Notes: generated by a model from the sequence alone, not told the origin. Shown: positions 44,847 to 54,800, counted from the stretch's first letter. The stretch is 64,000 bases of DNA from Arthrobacter sp. P2b (GCF_900168295.1 NZ_FVZL01000001.1:582134-646133); one strand, 5' to 3'. Made by a program: numbers and translations.

Positions 44847-45966
44847 CGGCCTCCCCCATCTCTTCCGCGATACGCATGGCCTCTTCGATCAGTGTCTCAA
44901 CAATTTCGCTTTCGGGAACAGTCTTGATGACTTCGCCCTTCACAAAAATCTGGCCCTTGCCGTTACCGGAAGCAACGCCGAGGTCGGCTTCACGTGCCTC
45001 ACCCGGTCCGTTCACCACGCAGCCCATGACGGCCACGCGCAGGGGAATCTCCATTCCCTCCAGCCCGGCGGTCACCTGCTCCGCCAGCGTGTAAACGTCC
45101 ACCTGGGCGCGGCCACAGGACGGGCAGGAGACAATTTCCAGCTTGCGGGGACGCAGGTTGAGGGACTGCAGGATCTGGTTTCCCACCTTGATCTCCTCCA
45201 CCGGCGGGGCCGAGAGGGAAACGCGGATGGTGTCGCCGATACCCCTGGACAGGAGGGCGCCGAAGGCAGTGGCGGACTTGATGGTGCCCTGGAACGCGGG
45301 GCCGGCTTCGGTCACGCCGAGGTGGAGGGGCCAGTCACCCTTTTCGGCCAGCATTTCGTAGGCCGCCACCATGATGACGGGATCGTTGTGCTTGACCGAG
45401 ATCTTGAAGTCGTGGAATCCGTGCTCTTCGAAGAGCGAGGCTTCCCACACTGCAGACTCCACGAGCGCCTCAGGGGTTGCCTTGCCGTACTTCTTGAGGA
45501 TGCCGGGCTCCAGCGATCCGGCGTTGACGCCGATGCGGATGGAGGTGCCGTGGTCCCGCGCGGCAGCGGCGATTTCCTTGACCTGGTCGTCGAACTTGCG
45601 GATGTTTCCAGGGTTGACGCGCACGGCGGCGCATCCGGCCTCGATGGCGGCGAAGACGTACTTGGGCTGGAAGTGGATGTCCGCGATGACCGGGATCTGG
45701 GACTTCCGGGCAATGATGGGCAGCGCCTCGGCGTCGTCCGCGGAGGGGCAGGCAACACGCACGATGTCGCAGCCGGATGCCGTCAGCTCCGCGATCTGCT
45801 GCAGCGTGGCGTTGATGTCAGTTGTGGGCGTGGTGGTCATCGACTGCACGCTGATGGGGAAGTCCGAGCCCACCCCAACGGAACCGACTTTGATCTGGCG
45901 GGTCTTGCGGCGCGGGGCAAGGACGGGTGGCGGTGCTGACGGCATTCCCAGGCTGACCGAGGTCAC
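44800..45966 (-). CDS. ispG: 4-hydroxy-3-methylbut-2-en-1-yl diphosphate synthase
   Basis: [4Fe-4S] enzyme of the MEP isoprenoid pathway. 388 residues. TIM-barrel N-terminal part ([28 protein letters not shown]) and C-terminal cluster cysteines in [11 protein letters not shown] and [11 protein letters not shown]. dxr, the first committed MEP enzyme, is 3 kb upstream on the same strand; in M. tuberculosis only rip1 lies between them, while here three additional genes do. Confidence 0.97.
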   Translation of the reverse strand: MTSVSLGMPSAPPPVLAPRRKTRQIKVGSVGVGSDFPISVQSMTTTPTTDINATLQQIAELTASGCDIVRVACPSADDAEALPIIARKSQIPVIADIHFQPKYVFAAIEAGCAAVRVNPGNIRKFDDQVKEIAAAARDHGTSIRIGVNAGSLEPGILKKYGKATPEALVESAVWEASLFEEHGFHDFKISVKHNDPVIMVAAYEMLAEKGDWPLHLGVTEAGPAFQGTIKSATAFGALLSRGIGDTIRVSLSAPPVEEIKVGNQILQSLNLRPRKLEIVSCPSCGRAQVDVYTLAEQVTAGLEGMEIPLRVAVMGCVVNGPGEAREADLGVASGNGKGQIFVKGEVIKTVPESEIVETLIEEAMRIAEEMGEADGEDAVKGSPVVSVS

Positions 45967-46003
45967 GTGGACTCCTAGAGTTGAAAGGGTAAAGAAGAAG
46001 CGG

Positions 46004-46297
46004 CTACGCCGTGAGTCCGGCGAGGACGCCGATGATGGGTGACCATTCCGTGATGCGGGTCCCGGCGATGACTCCGGCGGCGGCGAAGGGATCCTGCTTG
46101 AGGATCGAGTTGAGGGCGGCCTCGTCTGCTGTCTTGAAGATCAGGAGCGCTCCGGCGCCGTCACCGTACGGACCGCTGGCGAGGAGGACGCCGTCCTGCG
46201 CAAGGCCCGCAAGCCATTCGCGGTGCGCTGGCCGGGCCTCGTCGCGGGCTTCGGTGGAATCGGCGGCATAAACGTACTCAACGGCAAAAACTGTCAT
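46004..46297 (-). CDS. YciI family protein
   Basis: 97 residues, ferredoxin-like dimeric fold. The family pattern is seen in [29 protein letters not shown] (quoted in part), with the conserved His in RPAHREWL and [15 protein letters not shown]. Possible hydrolase or dehydrochlorinase-like activity; unknown physiologically. On the ispG strand, 37 bases upstream of it. Confidence 0.85.
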   Translation of the reverse strand: MTVFAVEYVYAADSTEARDEARPAHREWLAGLAQDGVLLASGPYGDGAGALLIFKTADEAALNSILKQDPFAAAGVIAGTRITEWSPIIGVLAGLTA

Positions 46298-46369
46298 ACC
46301 GCTACCCTATCGCCATGCCCGCCCTGCCACCCATCCGGGTACTATCTCCGGCCGGGCAGAAGACCGGTT

Positions 46370-46897
46370 TCAGCTGAGGAAGAGGACCTTGACGGCGGCT
46401 GCGGTACCGGCGGCCCAGAGCATGGACGTCAACGTTCCGATGATGAAACGCTCAGCCGCCACCGGCGTCTCCTTCAGCTCCGCGAACCGGCCCAGGCCTT
46501 TGATGGCCACGATGTACGCGATGGCCACCGGCTGGCCGGTCAGAATGGCCAGGCACACTCCCAGCCGCTCCAGGATGCCGATGATGGCTCCGCCGCGCAG
46601 GATCCGCTGTGCCGATGCGGCCGGCTCCGCAGGCGCAGCGCCCGACGCCGGGTGCTCCGGTTCAGCCGTCAGCTCGCCGTCCACCTTTTGGCCGGCTTCG
46701 TCCGGGTGGCTTCCGCGCACAGGGTCAACAGTGACGTCCGCGGACGGGTCCTCCGCAGCCCGCCGGGCCTGCTCTGCCGCCTTGGCGGCGTCCGCCCTGT
46801 CGTCAATGGTTCTGGCGAGTTTGAAAACGAGCGCCGTCACAGGCCAGCCCGCAAAACCAGCCATAAGCAGTGCAACCGTGATCCACAGTGCGTTCAT
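46370..46897 (-). CDS. Membrane protein with DUF3307-like C-terminus
   Basis: 175 residues. N-terminal hydrophobic segment (ALWITVALLMAGFAGWPVTALVF), a charged Ala/Glu-rich middle, then GGAIIGILERLGVCLAILTG, AIAYIVAIKGLGRFAELK and AERFIIGTLTSMLWAAGTAA. The GILERL..(L)TGQ..AI..(I)A.K...RF.E pattern is the one I associate with DUF3307 proteins. Its ATG overlaps the stop of the SatD-like gene (ATGA). SatD-DUF3307 pairs occur in other phyla; the joint role is unknown. Confidence 0.65.
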   Translation of the reverse strand: MNALWITVALLMAGFAGWPVTALVFKLARTIDDRADAAKAAEQARRAAEDPSADVTVDPVRGSHPDEAGQKVDGELTAEPEHPASGAAPAEPAASAQRILRGGAIIGILERLGVCLAILTGQPVAIAYIVAIKGLGRFAELKETPVAAERFIIGTLTSMLWAAGTAAAVKVLFLS

Positions 46898-47583
46898 TGA
46901 GCTCCTTCACCATGGGGCCGGGCAGTCGTTGAATGGGCAATCGTTGAATGAGCATGGTCCAGAAGCATTGCTGCCGCCGGCCTGGCTGCCCATTCTTCCT
47001 GCCAGCCGGACCGGAGTACGGTACGGCTCACCGATTGTTCGCTGATTCCAAGCTCCAGAGCCACCTGCTTTTGGCGCCCGTGCCTGGCGGCTTCCTGGCG
47101 GCGGAGGGCGTCCACCACCCGCCACTGGGCATCTGTGCGCTCCTGCACAACGCGGCCCAGCAGGCGCAGCACCGCTTCAGCGTTGGCACAGGCCCGCACC
47201 CCCTCAGCGTCCACGGCGCGGCCTTCCGCGTCTTTGCCCATAGTGCCCGGCACCACCGACAACGGAACCTGCGAGCCTGCTGCCTTGGCCCGGTCCACGG
47301 CGTGGCGTGCGGCAACGAACGCTGCCCCTGTCCCCTCACGGGGGCTGGCACCGCCAGGGAGCGATACCGCTCCGATGCCGATTCCCACATACCAGCGGCC
47401 GGCCCGCAGCGCATGCAGGGCAATGTCCACAACATCGGCGGGGTCAGCCACCACGCCCTGGAGCTCATCGCCCACCGAGCGCTCAAAGGCATCAGGTGTC
47501 AATTCGGCAAGCTGGGAGATCAGGTCCGGAACCCGGTCCGTATCTCCTGTGCTGCCCCGCTGGTCAATCGTCATAACGAACAT
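46894..47583 (-). CDS. SatD-family protein with C-terminal helix-turn-helix
   Basis: 229 residues. The N-terminal 150 residues have the SatD pattern (MTIDQRGSTGDTDRVPDLISQ, RSVGDELQGVVADPADVVDIAL, each quoted in part). RQKQVALELGISEQSVSRTVL near residue 180 is a helix-turn-helix. Near the C-terminus two 15-base repeats encode HSTIA HSTTA. TATGGT lies 6 bases before the ATG. A TCAAT-N4-ATTGA palindrome sits just upstream. Known in streptococci from an acid/secretion locus, with no firm function. Confidence 0.68.
   Translation of the reverse strand: MFVMTIDQRGSTGDTDRVPDLISQLAELTPDAFERSVGDELQGVVADPADVVDIALHALRAGRWYVGIGIGAVSLPGGASPREGTGAAFVAARHAVDRAKAAGSQVPLSVVPGTMGKDAEGRAVDAEGVRACANAEAVLRLLGRVVQERTDAQWRVVDALRRQEAARHGRQKQVALELGISEQSVSRTVLRSGWQEEWAARPAAAMLLDHAHSTIAHSTTARPHGEGAQ
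46920..46949 (-). repeat. Two in-frame 15-base repeats in the SatD-like gene
   Basis: GGGCAGTCGTTGAAT then GGGCAATCGTTGAAT on the plus strand, one mismatch. Confidence 0.85.
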
Positions 47584-47589
47584 TGATCA

Positions 47590-47628
47590 ACCATATGCGG
47601 CTGACTATCCGATCTCAATCAAAATTGA
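47590..47628 (-). promoter_or_regulatory. satD promoter with palindrome upstream
   Basis: TATGGT at 47590-47595, 6 bases before the ATG. TCAATCAAAATTGA (47615-47628) forms a 5-bp inverted repeat with a 4-base centre near the expected -35 region, a candidate operator, possibly for the encoded HTH protein itself. Confidence 0.4.
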
Positions 47629-47664
47629 CTGATTTCTGGGAATCAACCGGAGCTGTATTAGGAG

Positions 47665-48996
47665 TCAGCCGAAGAGATTCACCGGCTTGACGATGTCCGC
47701 GTAGATCAGCAGGGCGCTCATGCCCATCAGCAAGGCCGCCACCACATATGTCACGGGGAGCAGTTTGGCGATGTCAAAGGCGCCTGGGTCCGGTTTGCCG
47801 AACAGCTTTGCCACCCTTCGCCGGGCGCCTTCGTACAGCGCACCGGCAACGTGGCCGCCGTCCAGCGGCAAAAGCGGGATCAGGTTGAAGACGGCCAGGG
47901 CGAAGTTCAGCCCTGCCAGCAGCCCGATCAGGGTGGCCACCCGGGACTGGACCGGGATTTCCTCCATGGCGGCGACTTCGCCGGCCACCCGGCCGACGCC
48001 CACCACGCTGATGGGACCGCTGGGATCGCGGGGCTCTTCACTGAAGGCGGCCTTCGCCACGCCCACCACGCGTGCGGGCAGGTTGAAGATGACGCCGGCA
48101 ACCTGGCGGATGTTTTCCCCCGCCATGGGCAGGACGGTCGACGCCGGCTGCGGCACCAGTTCAGTGTGCGCGCCGATTCCCAGGAAGCCGACGTCCTGGT
48201 ACCGGAGGTTGCCGGCGTCGTCCGTCTCCTGCCGGCCGTCCACGCCGATGATGGGCCGGGCGGACAAAACGGGGGTCACCGTTGTGGAGAGGGGGGCGCC
48301 GTCGCGCTCCACGGTGATGGCTACCTCGCGGCCGGCGGAGGCGCGGATCCACTCGGTCAGCTGGTCCCAGCTGGTGACGTCCTTGCCGTCGAAGGACGTC
48401 ACGGTGTCATTGGGCTGCAGTCCCGCGGCGGCGGCAGGCGTCAGCCGGCAGTCCGCAGAGTCGGGGTCCACCGTTTCGCCCGCCGCCACCTGGCACTTGG
48501 AAACGTCGGAAATGGTGGTGGTGGCTGTTGCCATTCCGAAGCCCATCAGCAGGACGGCCGTCAGGATGAGGCCGAGGACCATGTTCATGGCCGGTCCGCC
48601 GAGCATCACGATAATCTTTTTCCAGACCGGAAGCCGGTAGAAGACGCGGTTTTCGTCGCCCGGGCCAACTTCCTCATGCGCCATGGACCGGGCTTCGGTG
48701 GCCAGGGTCTGGAACATCCCCGTGCTGGAAGGGCGGACCGATCCGTCGTCCTTGTTGGGCGGGTACATGCCGATCATGGACACATAGCCGCCCAGCGGAA
48801 TGGCCTTCACGCCGTACTCGGTTTCGCCCCTCCGTTTCGACCACAGGGTGGGGCCGAAACCGATCATGTACTTGGTCACGCGCACCTTGAAGAGCTTGGC
48901 GGGCACCAGGTGGCCCACTTCGTGGAGCGCGATGGAGGCGGCGATGCCGATGGCCACAAAGACGACGCCGAGGATAAAAAGGAGAACGGGGGTCAT
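47665..48996 (-). CDS. rip1: Site-2 intramembrane protease (M50)
   Basis: 443 residues. Zinc motif HEVGH at 25-29 within the first membrane helix; the third zinc ligand is in NLIPLLPLDGGHVAGAL near residue 377; a PDZ domain lies between (LTPAAAAGLQPNDTVTSFDG). Cleaves anti-sigma factors or other membrane proteins in M. tuberculosis (Rip1/Rv2869c). 18 bases after dxr, same operon. Confidence 0.95.
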   Translation of the reverse strand: MTPVLLFILGVVFVAIGIAASIALHEVGHLVPAKLFKVRVTKYMIGFGPTLWSKRRGETEYGVKAIPLGGYVSMIGMYPPNKDDGSVRPSSTGMFQTLATEARSMAHEEVGPGDENRVFYRLPVWKKIIVMLGGPAMNMVLGLILTAVLLMGFGMATATTTISDVSKCQVAAGETVDPDSADCRLTPAAAAGLQPNDTVTSFDGKDVTSWDQLTEWIRASAGREVAITVERDGAPLSTTVTPVLSARPIIGVDGRQETDDAGNLRYQDVGFLGIGAHTELVPQPASTVLPMAGENIRQVAGVIFNLPARVVGVAKAAFSEEPRDPSGPISVVGVGRVAGEVAAMEEIPVQSRVATLIGLLAGLNFALAVFNLIPLLPLDGGHVAGALYEGARRRVAKLFGKPDPGAFDIAKLLPVTYVVAALLMGMSALLIYADIVKPVNLFG

Positions 48997-49014
48997 GGAG
49001 GTGCTTGCTGCTTC

Positions 49015-50199
49015 CTAGAGACTGCTGACTGCTAAACGTTCGTGGGCGCGGGCGCGTGCCCAGCTCTCAGCATCAAGCACGGATTCCACCGTGAGCCGGG
49101 AAGAACCTGAATGTTCGCTGAGCACGGCGTCCACCGTGTCCACGATGTCGGTGAACCGGATGCGGCCGGCATGGAAGGCCGTCACGGCTTCCTCGTTGGC
49201 TGCGTTGAAGACTGCCGGGAAGGTGCTGCCCTGCCTTGCGGCATCCTTCGCGAGATCCACGGCGGGGAAAGCGGTCACGTCCAGCGGCTCGAAGGTCCAG
49301 GTGGCCGCCTTGGTCCAGTCGCAGGCTGCCGCGGCCTTGGGCACCCTGTCCGGCCAGCCCAGCCCCAGCGCAATGGGCAGGCGCATGTCCGGGGGCGAGG
49401 CCTGGGCGATGACGGAGCCGTCGATGAACTGGACCATGGAGTGCACCACGGACTGGGGGTGGACCACAACGTCTATCCGGTCCAGCGGAACATCGAAGAG
49501 CAGGTGCGCCTCGATCACTTCGAGTCCTTTGTTGACGAGCGTGGCTGAGTTGGTGGTGACCATAACGCCCATGTCCCAGGTGGGATGGGCCAGCGCTTCC
49601 TCCGGGGTGACACCGTGCAGTTCCTCGCGGCTCCTGCCCCGGAACGGGCCTCCGGACGCTGTGAGGATGAGTTTTTCCACTTCGCCGGCCGTTCCGGACC
49701 GCAGGCATTGGGCTATCGCGGAGTGCTCTGAGTCCACGGGGACAATCTGGCCGTCCCGGGCCGCTGCCTTGACCAGCTCCCCGCCCACAATGAGGGATTC
49801 CTTGTTGGCCAGGGCCAGTGTGGCGCCGGACTTGAGCGCCGCCAGGGTGGGGGCAAGGCCTATTGAACCGGTGATGCCGTTGAGCACCACGTCCGCCTCG
49901 ATTTCCGCAATGCGGGTGGAGGCGTCGGGGCCGGACACGATCCGGGGCCGGTAGCCGGACTTTCCCGCAGCGGCGGCTGCCTGGTCGATCAGGGTGGCCA
50001 GGCGGGCCGGATCACCGCCGGCGATTCCCACGGCTGCAGCTCCCGTATGCACCGCCTGCCGGGCGAGGAGTTCCAGGTTGCCGCCGCCTGCGCTGAGTGC
50101 CACGACCTCGAAAAGGTGCGGGGCGCCGTCGACGACGTCAATCGCCTGGGTGCCGATGGAACCGGTGGATCCGAGGAGGACGACTCTGCGTGGCTGCAT
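49015..50199 (-). CDS. dxr: 1-deoxy-D-xylulose 5-phosphate reductoisomerase
   Basis: First committed enzyme of the MEP isoprenoid pathway. 394 residues. NADPH motif [13 protein letters not shown] near residue 9; metal/substrate site [13 protein letters not shown]; the flexible loop [15 protein letters not shown]. Starts with ATG after GATACT-N6, a leaderless-like layout. The divergent lipase maturation factor gene shares the upstream region. Confidence 0.97.
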   Translation of the reverse strand: MQPRRVVLLGSTGSIGTQAIDVVDGAPHLFEVVALSAGGGNLELLARQAVHTGAAAVGIAGGDPARLATLIDQAAAAAGKSGYRPRIVSGPDASTRIAEIEADVVLNGITGSIGLAPTLAALKSGATLALANKESLIVGGELVKAAARDGQIVPVDSEHSAIAQCLRSGTAGEVEKLILTASGGPFRGRSREELHGVTPEEALAHPTWDMGVMVTTNSATLVNKGLEVIEAHLLFDVPLDRIDVVVHPQSVVHSMVQFIDGSVIAQASPPDMRLPIALGLGWPDRVPKAAAACDWTKAATWTFEPLDVTAFPAVDLAKDAARQGSTFPAVFNAANEEAVTAFHAGRIRFTDIVDTVDAVLSEHSGSSRLTVESVLDAESWARARAHERLAVSSL

Positions 50200-50236
50200 T
50201 GGTTAAGTATCCCGCACCTCCTTGACCGGCTGCGCC

Positions 50237-50271
50237 TTGACCTCGGCACGGCCCGGCGTAACGTGGATGCC
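50237..50271 (+). promoter_or_regulatory. Promoter of the lipase maturation factor gene
   Basis: TTGACC (50237-50242), 16 bases, TAACGT (50259-50264), then 7 bases to a GTG. Confidence 0.6.
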
Positions 50272-51738
50272 GTGGACTGGCTGTCTTGGTTCGATGCGCC
50301 GGAATACGAGTTCGCCCGGCAAGTGCTGCAGCGGGGCATCGCCGCGCTCTACTTCGTCGCGTTCCTGTCCTCGCTGAATCAGTTCCCCGCGCTGCTGGGT
50401 GAGCGCGGACTTCTCCCGGCACCCGAATACCTGGGCGGCTTCAGCAGGCTGCGCCGGCCCACCCTCTTCCGCTGGCGCTACTCCGACGGCCTGCTGCGGG
50501 CCGTCTGCGCGGCGGGGCTTGTGATATCGGCGCTGCTGGTGGCCGGACTCCCGCAGATGGGACCTCCCTGGGTGCCGCTGATTGCGTTCCTGTCCCTCTG
50601 GCTGCTGTACATGTCCATCGTGAACGTGGGCCAGACGTTCTACGGGTTCGGCTGGGAGATGCTCCTCCTTGAAGCGGGCTTCACCGTGGCGTTCCTCGGG
50701 TCTGACCAGACGGATCCGCCCCGGACCATCCTGATCCTGATCGTGTGGCTGGTGTTCCGGCTGGAATTCGGCGCCGGGATGATCAAGATCCGCGGCGGCC
50801 GGGAGTGGCGCGACCTGACCGCGCTGTACTACCACCATGAGACGCAGCCAATGCCCGGTCCGCTCAGCCGGCAGGCGCATCTGCTGCCCAAGCCCCTCCA
50901 CAAGGTGGAAGTGCTGGGCAACCATTTCGCCCAGCTGGTGGTCCCCTTCCTGCTGTTCGCTCCCCAGCCGGTGGCCAGCGTCGCAGCGGCGATCGTCATC
51001 GTCACACAGCTGTGGCTGGTGGCCACCGGCAACTTCGCGTGGCTGAACTGGATCGCCATCGTGCTCGCGTTCGCCGCCGTCAGCGATTCGGCGGCCCACG
51101 CCGTCCTGCCGGCCATCCCCCTGGACTGGCACGGTGCGGGCGTGGAGCGGGAGACTCCGCTCTGGTGGCTGGTCATCACGCTCGCTGCCACCCTGTTGCT
51201 GGTGGTGCTCAGTTACTGGCCGCTCCGGAACCTGTTCTCCCGCCGGCAGCTGATGAATGCGAGCTTCAACCGCTGGCAGCTGGTGAACACCTACGGGGCG
51301 TTCGGAAGTGTCACCAAGCAGCGCATCGAGATTGTGGTGGAGGGCACCCTGGACGACGACCCCGATGAGTCCTCCGACTGGCGTGAGTACGGCTTCAAGG
51401 GAAAGCCCGGGGACGTGCGCAGGATTCCCCGCCAGTATGCCCCCTATCACCTGCGGCTGGACTGGCTCATGTGGTTCCTGCCGCTGCGGACGGTGCACGA
51501 AGAGTGGTTTTACGCCTTCCTCGGCAAGCTGCTGGAGGCGGACCGGAAGACCCTGCGGCTCCTGCGCCATGACCCGTTCGACGGCGGGGCGCCCCGCTGG
51601 GTGCGGGTCCTTAGCTACCACTACCGTTTCGCCACCCGCAAGGAGTTCCGGGAGACGGGGAACCGGTGGGTGCGCACCCGGCTCTACGAGGCCATCCCGC
51701 CGATCTCCCTCCGGCGGTCGCAAGGCCGGCGAAGGTGA
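50272..51738 (+). CDS. Lipase maturation factor family membrane protein
   Basis: 488 residues from a GTG placed 7 bases after TAACGT. Opens WLSWFDAPEYEFARQVLQRG, then several membrane segments (LYFVAFLSSLNQFPALLG, LWLLYMSIVNVGQTFYGFGW, ETLLLEAGF-like EMLLLEAGFTVAFLG). The LMF signature features are all present: FYGFGWEMLLLEAGF, RLEFGAGMIKIRGGREWRDLTAL, YHHETQPMPGPLS, then the C-terminal WREYGFKGKPGDV and RLDWLMWFLPL. Bacterial homologues of human LMF1; role unknown, perhaps lipid-enzyme folding. Confidence 0.9.
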   Translation: MDWLSWFDAPEYEFARQVLQRGIAALYFVAFLSSLNQFPALLGERGLLPAPEYLGGFSRLRRPTLFRWRYSDGLLRAVCAAGLVISALLVAGLPQMGPPWVPLIAFLSLWLLYMSIVNVGQTFYGFGWEMLLLEAGFTVAFLGSDQTDPPRTILILIVWLVFRLEFGAGMIKIRGGREWRDLTALYYHHETQPMPGPLSRQAHLLPKPLHKVEVLGNHFAQLVVPFLLFAPQPVASVAAAIVIVTQLWLVATGNFAWLNWIAIVLAFAAVSDSAAHAVLPAIPLDWHGAGVERETPLWWLVITLAATLLLVVLSYWPLRNLFSRRQLMNASFNRWQLVNTYGAFGSVTKQRIEIVVEGTLDDDPDESSDWREYGFKGKPGDVRRIPRQYAPYHLRLDWLMWFLPLRTVHEEWFYAFLGKLLEADRKTLRLLRHDPFDGGAPRWVRVLSYHYRFATRKEFRETGNRWVRTRLYEAIPPISLRRSQGRRR

Positions 51739-51799
51739 GCGGCCGGCCAACGCGGAAACCGGCGCCGGACTCCAGGGCAGCTTGGTTCCTGCAAGGCTT

Positions 51800-52639
51800 T
51801 TAGGCGTGCTCCCCCGCCCGGCGGATGATGGCCTCGGCGTGCTTCAGGATGGGCCCGTCGATCATCTTTCCCTCGTGCTGGAAAACACCGGAACCGGCGG
51901 TCCGGGCAGCCTGCAGCAGGGCTGAGGCCGCGGCCACGTCCGCCTCGGAAGGAGCGTAGGCGCCCCGCACCACCGCGGCCTGGCTGGGGTGGATGCAGGC
52001 TTTGGAACCGAAGCCCGACGCAACGGCATCGGCCGCTTCCGCCGCCAAACCTGTGAGATCCGGGATGTTGACATACACGGCATCCACCGCTTCCTTGCCG
52101 AAAGCGCGGGCAGCCAGGAGGACCGATGACCGGGCATGCAGCGCCACAGCCCGGTAGCCGCCGTCGTCCCCGCGGCTGGACGTACCGCCCAGGGTTGCCA
52201 GCAGGTCCTCGGCTCCCCACATCAGCGCAACCACGTTGGGGGCGGCGGCAATGGCCGGCGCATTCAGGATGCCGAGGGCAGTCTCACAGAGTGCGATGAC
52301 CTGGTAGGCCTCAAGCGCTTTCAACTGCTCGGCACTTTCCGCCTTTGCCAGCATGACCGTGCGGTAGGGCGTGTGCGCCAGGGAGTGCAGATCCTTTTCG
52401 AATTCCTCCGTCCCGGCCGGGTTCACCCTGATGATGGTCCGGCTGGGATCCAGTTCCGGGACGTCGCCGGTGGCCCCCACCTGGGCAAGGATGGCACCCC
52501 GGGCGCGCTGCTTGTCGGCAGGGGCAACGGCGTCTTCGAGGTCCAGGATGACGGCATCGGCGCGGGTGGCGGCCTTCTGGTAGCGTTCCGGCCGGTCAGC
52601 AGGGCAAAAGAGCAGGGCAGGGCCCATCACAAAGGTCAT
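51800..52639 (-). CDS. citE: CitE-like CoA-ester lyase (HpcH/HpaI family)
   Basis: 279 residues. LLFCPADRPERYQKAATRADAVILDLEDAV is the CitE opening (quoted in part as FCPADRPERYQKA and ADAVILDLEDAV); metal-binding E in CETALGILNAPAIA and D in MWGAEDLLATLGG; GFGSKACIHPSQ. Ortholog by context of Rv2498c, reported to act as a beta-hydroxyacyl-CoA lyase in leucine and itaconate breakdown, using (R)-HMG-CoA. ATGA overlap with maoC; last gene of the operon. Confidence 0.9.
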   Translation of the reverse strand: MTFVMGPALLFCPADRPERYQKAATRADAVILDLEDAVAPADKQRARGAILAQVGATGDVPELDPSRTIIRVNPAGTEEFEKDLHSLAHTPYRTVMLAKAESAEQLKALEAYQVIALCETALGILNAPAIAAAPNVVALMWGAEDLLATLGGTSSRGDDGGYRAVALHARSSVLLAARAFGKEAVDAVYVNIPDLTGLAAEAADAVASGFGSKACIHPSQAAVVRGAYAPSEADVAAASALLQAARTAGSGVFQHEGKMIDGPILKHAEAIIRRAGEHA

Positions 52640-53199
52640 ACCGGCATTGTCTCCTGTTCGTTACCGGGCTGCCTGGTATGTGCGTCCCGGGTCCACATCA
52701 GGCAGCTTCGGGTTGCGAGCGCCACCACGGCGCCGTCCTGGTTCCGGCCGGTGTGCTGCATGGTGACGACCCCCTGGCCCGGCCGTGATTGCGAGAGCCG
52801 CTTCCCGGCGATCACGGTCTCCGTATAGAGGGTGTCCCCGTGGTACAGCGGGTGCGGGAAGGACACGTCGGTCAGGCCCAGCTGGGCGATGATGGTCCCC
52901 TGCGTTAACTGGGTGACGGACTGGCCCACCACCGTGGAAAGCGTGAACATGGAATTGACCAGCCGCTGGCCAAACGGCTGGCCGGCGCTCCAGGCGGCGT
53001 CGAGGTGCAGGGCCTGCGTGTTCATGGTGAGGGTGGTGAACAGGACGTTGTCCGCCTCCGTGACCGTCCGGCCGGGACGGTGCGCGTAAACCACCCCTTC
53101 TTCCAGTTCATCGAAGTACAGCCCGCGCTGCTCGATGACGCGCGGGGCGCCGGAGGCAGAGCCCGTGGCAGGGCTCGTTGAAGCCTCGTTCCCGGTCAT
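52636..53199 (-). CDS. MaoC-family hydratase
   Basis: 187 residues. Hot-dog fold; [30 protein letters not shown] with the catalytic-site segment [19 protein letters not shown] (D and H/R region) and [17 protein letters not shown]. Matches Rv2499c, thought to hydrate methylglutaconyl-CoA/mesaconyl or itaconyl-CoA in leucine catabolism. Start ATG overlaps scoB (ATGA); stop overlaps citE (ATGA). Quoted stretches are examples. Confidence 0.88.
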   Translation of the reverse strand: MTGNEASTSPATGSASGAPRVIEQRGLYFDELEEGVVYAHRPGRTVTEADNVLFTTLTMNTQALHLDAAWSAGQPFGQRLVNSMFTLSTVVGQSVTQLTQGTIIAQLGLTDVSFPHPLYHGDTLYTETVIAGKRLSQSRPGQGVVTMQHTGRNQDGAVVALATRSCLMWTRDAHTRQPGNEQETMPV

Positions 53200-53972
53200 A
53201 CCGTGAGTTCCTGGTCTTCTTCGAACAGCTCGGCGCCGGTGGCTGCAGCGACGTCCTCCGCGGAGACGTTGGGTGCCAGTTCGCGCAGCACCAGGCGCGA
53301 TCCCGAGGTGTCCTTGACGACGTCGATGACGGCGAGGTCCGTGATGATCCGGTCCACGCACCCCTTGCCGGTCAGCGGGAGCGAGCACTCCTGGACGATT
53401 TTGGGCCTGCCGCTGCGGTCCACGTGCTCCATCATCACGATGACTTTCTTGGCGCCGAACACCAGGTCCATGGCCCCGCCCATGCCCTTGACCATCTTGC
53501 CCGGGATCATCCAGTTGGCCAGGTCGCCGTTTGCTGCCACCTCCATGGCTCCCAGGACGGCAACGTCCACGTGGCCGCCCCGGATCATCCCGAAGGACGA
53601 TGCAGAGTCAAAGAATGCTGCGCCCTTGTTGACGGTGACGGTTTCCTTGCCGGCATTGATCAGGTCGGGGTCCACGGCATCCTCCGCCGGATAAGGGCCG
53701 ACGCCGAGGATTCCGTTTTCGGAGTGCAGCACCACTTCCACACCGGCGGGAATGTAGTTGGGGATCAGCGTGGGCATCCCGATTCCGAGGTTTACGTACT
53801 GGCCATTGCTGAGCTCCATGGCCACCCGGGCGGCCAGTTCGTTGCGCGTCCAGCCTTTGGTTTCGGCTTCGCCTGCCGCATCGCCGGTGGCGGCGTGCTG
53901 CTGGGAGGGTGCGCGGCGGTACTCGGGGCGGACGCCTTCGGGCCGCGGAGCGTAGGGGCTGTTCGGATCCAT
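53196..53972 (-). CDS. scoB: 3-oxoacid CoA-transferase subunit B
   Basis: 258 residues. [19 protein letters not shown] and the active-site glutamate segment [15 protein letters not shown]. The N-terminal 35 residues (Pro/Arg/Ala-rich) are an extension not seen in most homologues, and a later start inside it cannot be excluded. Activates acetoacetate to acetoacetyl-CoA with succinyl-CoA as donor. 2 bases after scoA. Confidence 0.92.
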   Translation of the reverse strand: MDPNSPYAPRPEGVRPEYRRAPSQQHAATGDAAGEAETKGWTRNELAARVAMELSNGQYVNLGIGMPTLIPNYIPAGVEVVLHSENGILGVGPYPAEDAVDPDLINAGKETVTVNKGAAFFDSASSFGMIRGGHVDVAVLGAMEVAANGDLANWMIPGKMVKGMGGAMDLVFGAKKVIVMMEHVDRSGRPKIVQECSLPLTGKGCVDRIITDLAVIDVVKDTSGSRLVLRELAPNVSAEDVAAATGAELFEEDQELTV

Positions 53973-53974
53973 GG

Positions 53975-54784
53975 CTAAGCTCCTGCCTGCTGGTTGCTGC
54001 CGGGTCCCTGCACGGAACCTCCGCCGGACGGGGCCGCCAGCGCCACGGTCCGCTTTTCAATGCGTTTCTCGGCGTTGGAAGCCAGGACTACGCGCTGCAC
54101 GAAAATGCCGGGGGTGTGGATGTGTTCCGGGTCCAGTTCTCCCGGCTCCACCAGTTCCTCCACCTCGGCGATGGTGATGCGGCCGGCCATGGCGCAGAGC
54201 GGGTTGAAGTTCATGGCCGTTGCGTGGAAGACGAGGTTGCCGTGCCGGTCGCCCTTCCAGGCGTGGACCAGCCCGAAGTCCGGCGTCAAGGCCTCCTCCA
54301 GCACGTAGTCAACCCCGGCGAAGGAGCGCACCTCCTTCGGTTCCGATGCCACCGCGATCCCGCCGTCAGCGTCGTACTTTTGCGGCAGGCCGCCGTCGGA
54401 AACCTGGGTGCCCACTCCCGCCTTGGTGAAGAAGGCAGGGATCCCGGCGCCGCCGGCGCGCAGTTTCTCCGCGAGGGTGCCCTGGGGCGTGAGGACCACT
54501 TCCAGCTCCCCGGCCAGGTATTGCCGGGCGAACTCTTTGTTCTCGCCCACGTAGGAGCTGATGGTGCGGCGGATGCGCCCGTCCCGGAGCAGGATGCCCA
54601 ACCCCCAGTCGTCCACACCGCAGTTGTTGCTGACCGTTTCCAGTCCGGAGGTGCCGGCACGGTGCAGGGCGTCGATGAGGGTGACCGGAATTCCGCAGAG
54701 TCCGAACCCGCCCACGGCCAGGGAGGCGCCGTCCGGGATGTCCGCCACTGCTTCGTCGGCGCTGGCAACAACCTTGTTGATCAT
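53975..54784 (-). CDS. scoA: 3-oxoacid CoA-transferase subunit A
   Basis: 269 residues. [20 protein letters not shown] and [16 protein letters not shown] are the subunit A opening; [33 protein letters not shown] and [13 protein letters not shown] [19 protein letters not shown] follow. The ATG at 54784 has AAAGGA 7 bases upstream. The C-terminus ends in a Gly/Gln-rich tail. Confidence 0.93.
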   Translation of the reverse strand: MINKVVASADEAVADIPDGASLAVGGFGLCGIPVTLIDALHRAGTSGLETVSNNCGVDDWGLGILLRDGRIRRTISSYVGENKEFARQYLAGELEVVLTPQGTLAEKLRAGGAGIPAFFTKAGVGTQVSDGGLPQKYDADGGIAVASEPKEVRSFAGVDYVLEEALTPDFGLVHAWKGDRHGNLVFHATAMNFNPLCAMAGRITIAEVEELVEPGELDPEHIHTPGIFVQRVVLASNAEKRIEKRTVALAAPSGGGSVQGPGSNQQAGA

Positions 54785-54800
54785 CGTTGGTCCTTTCAAG

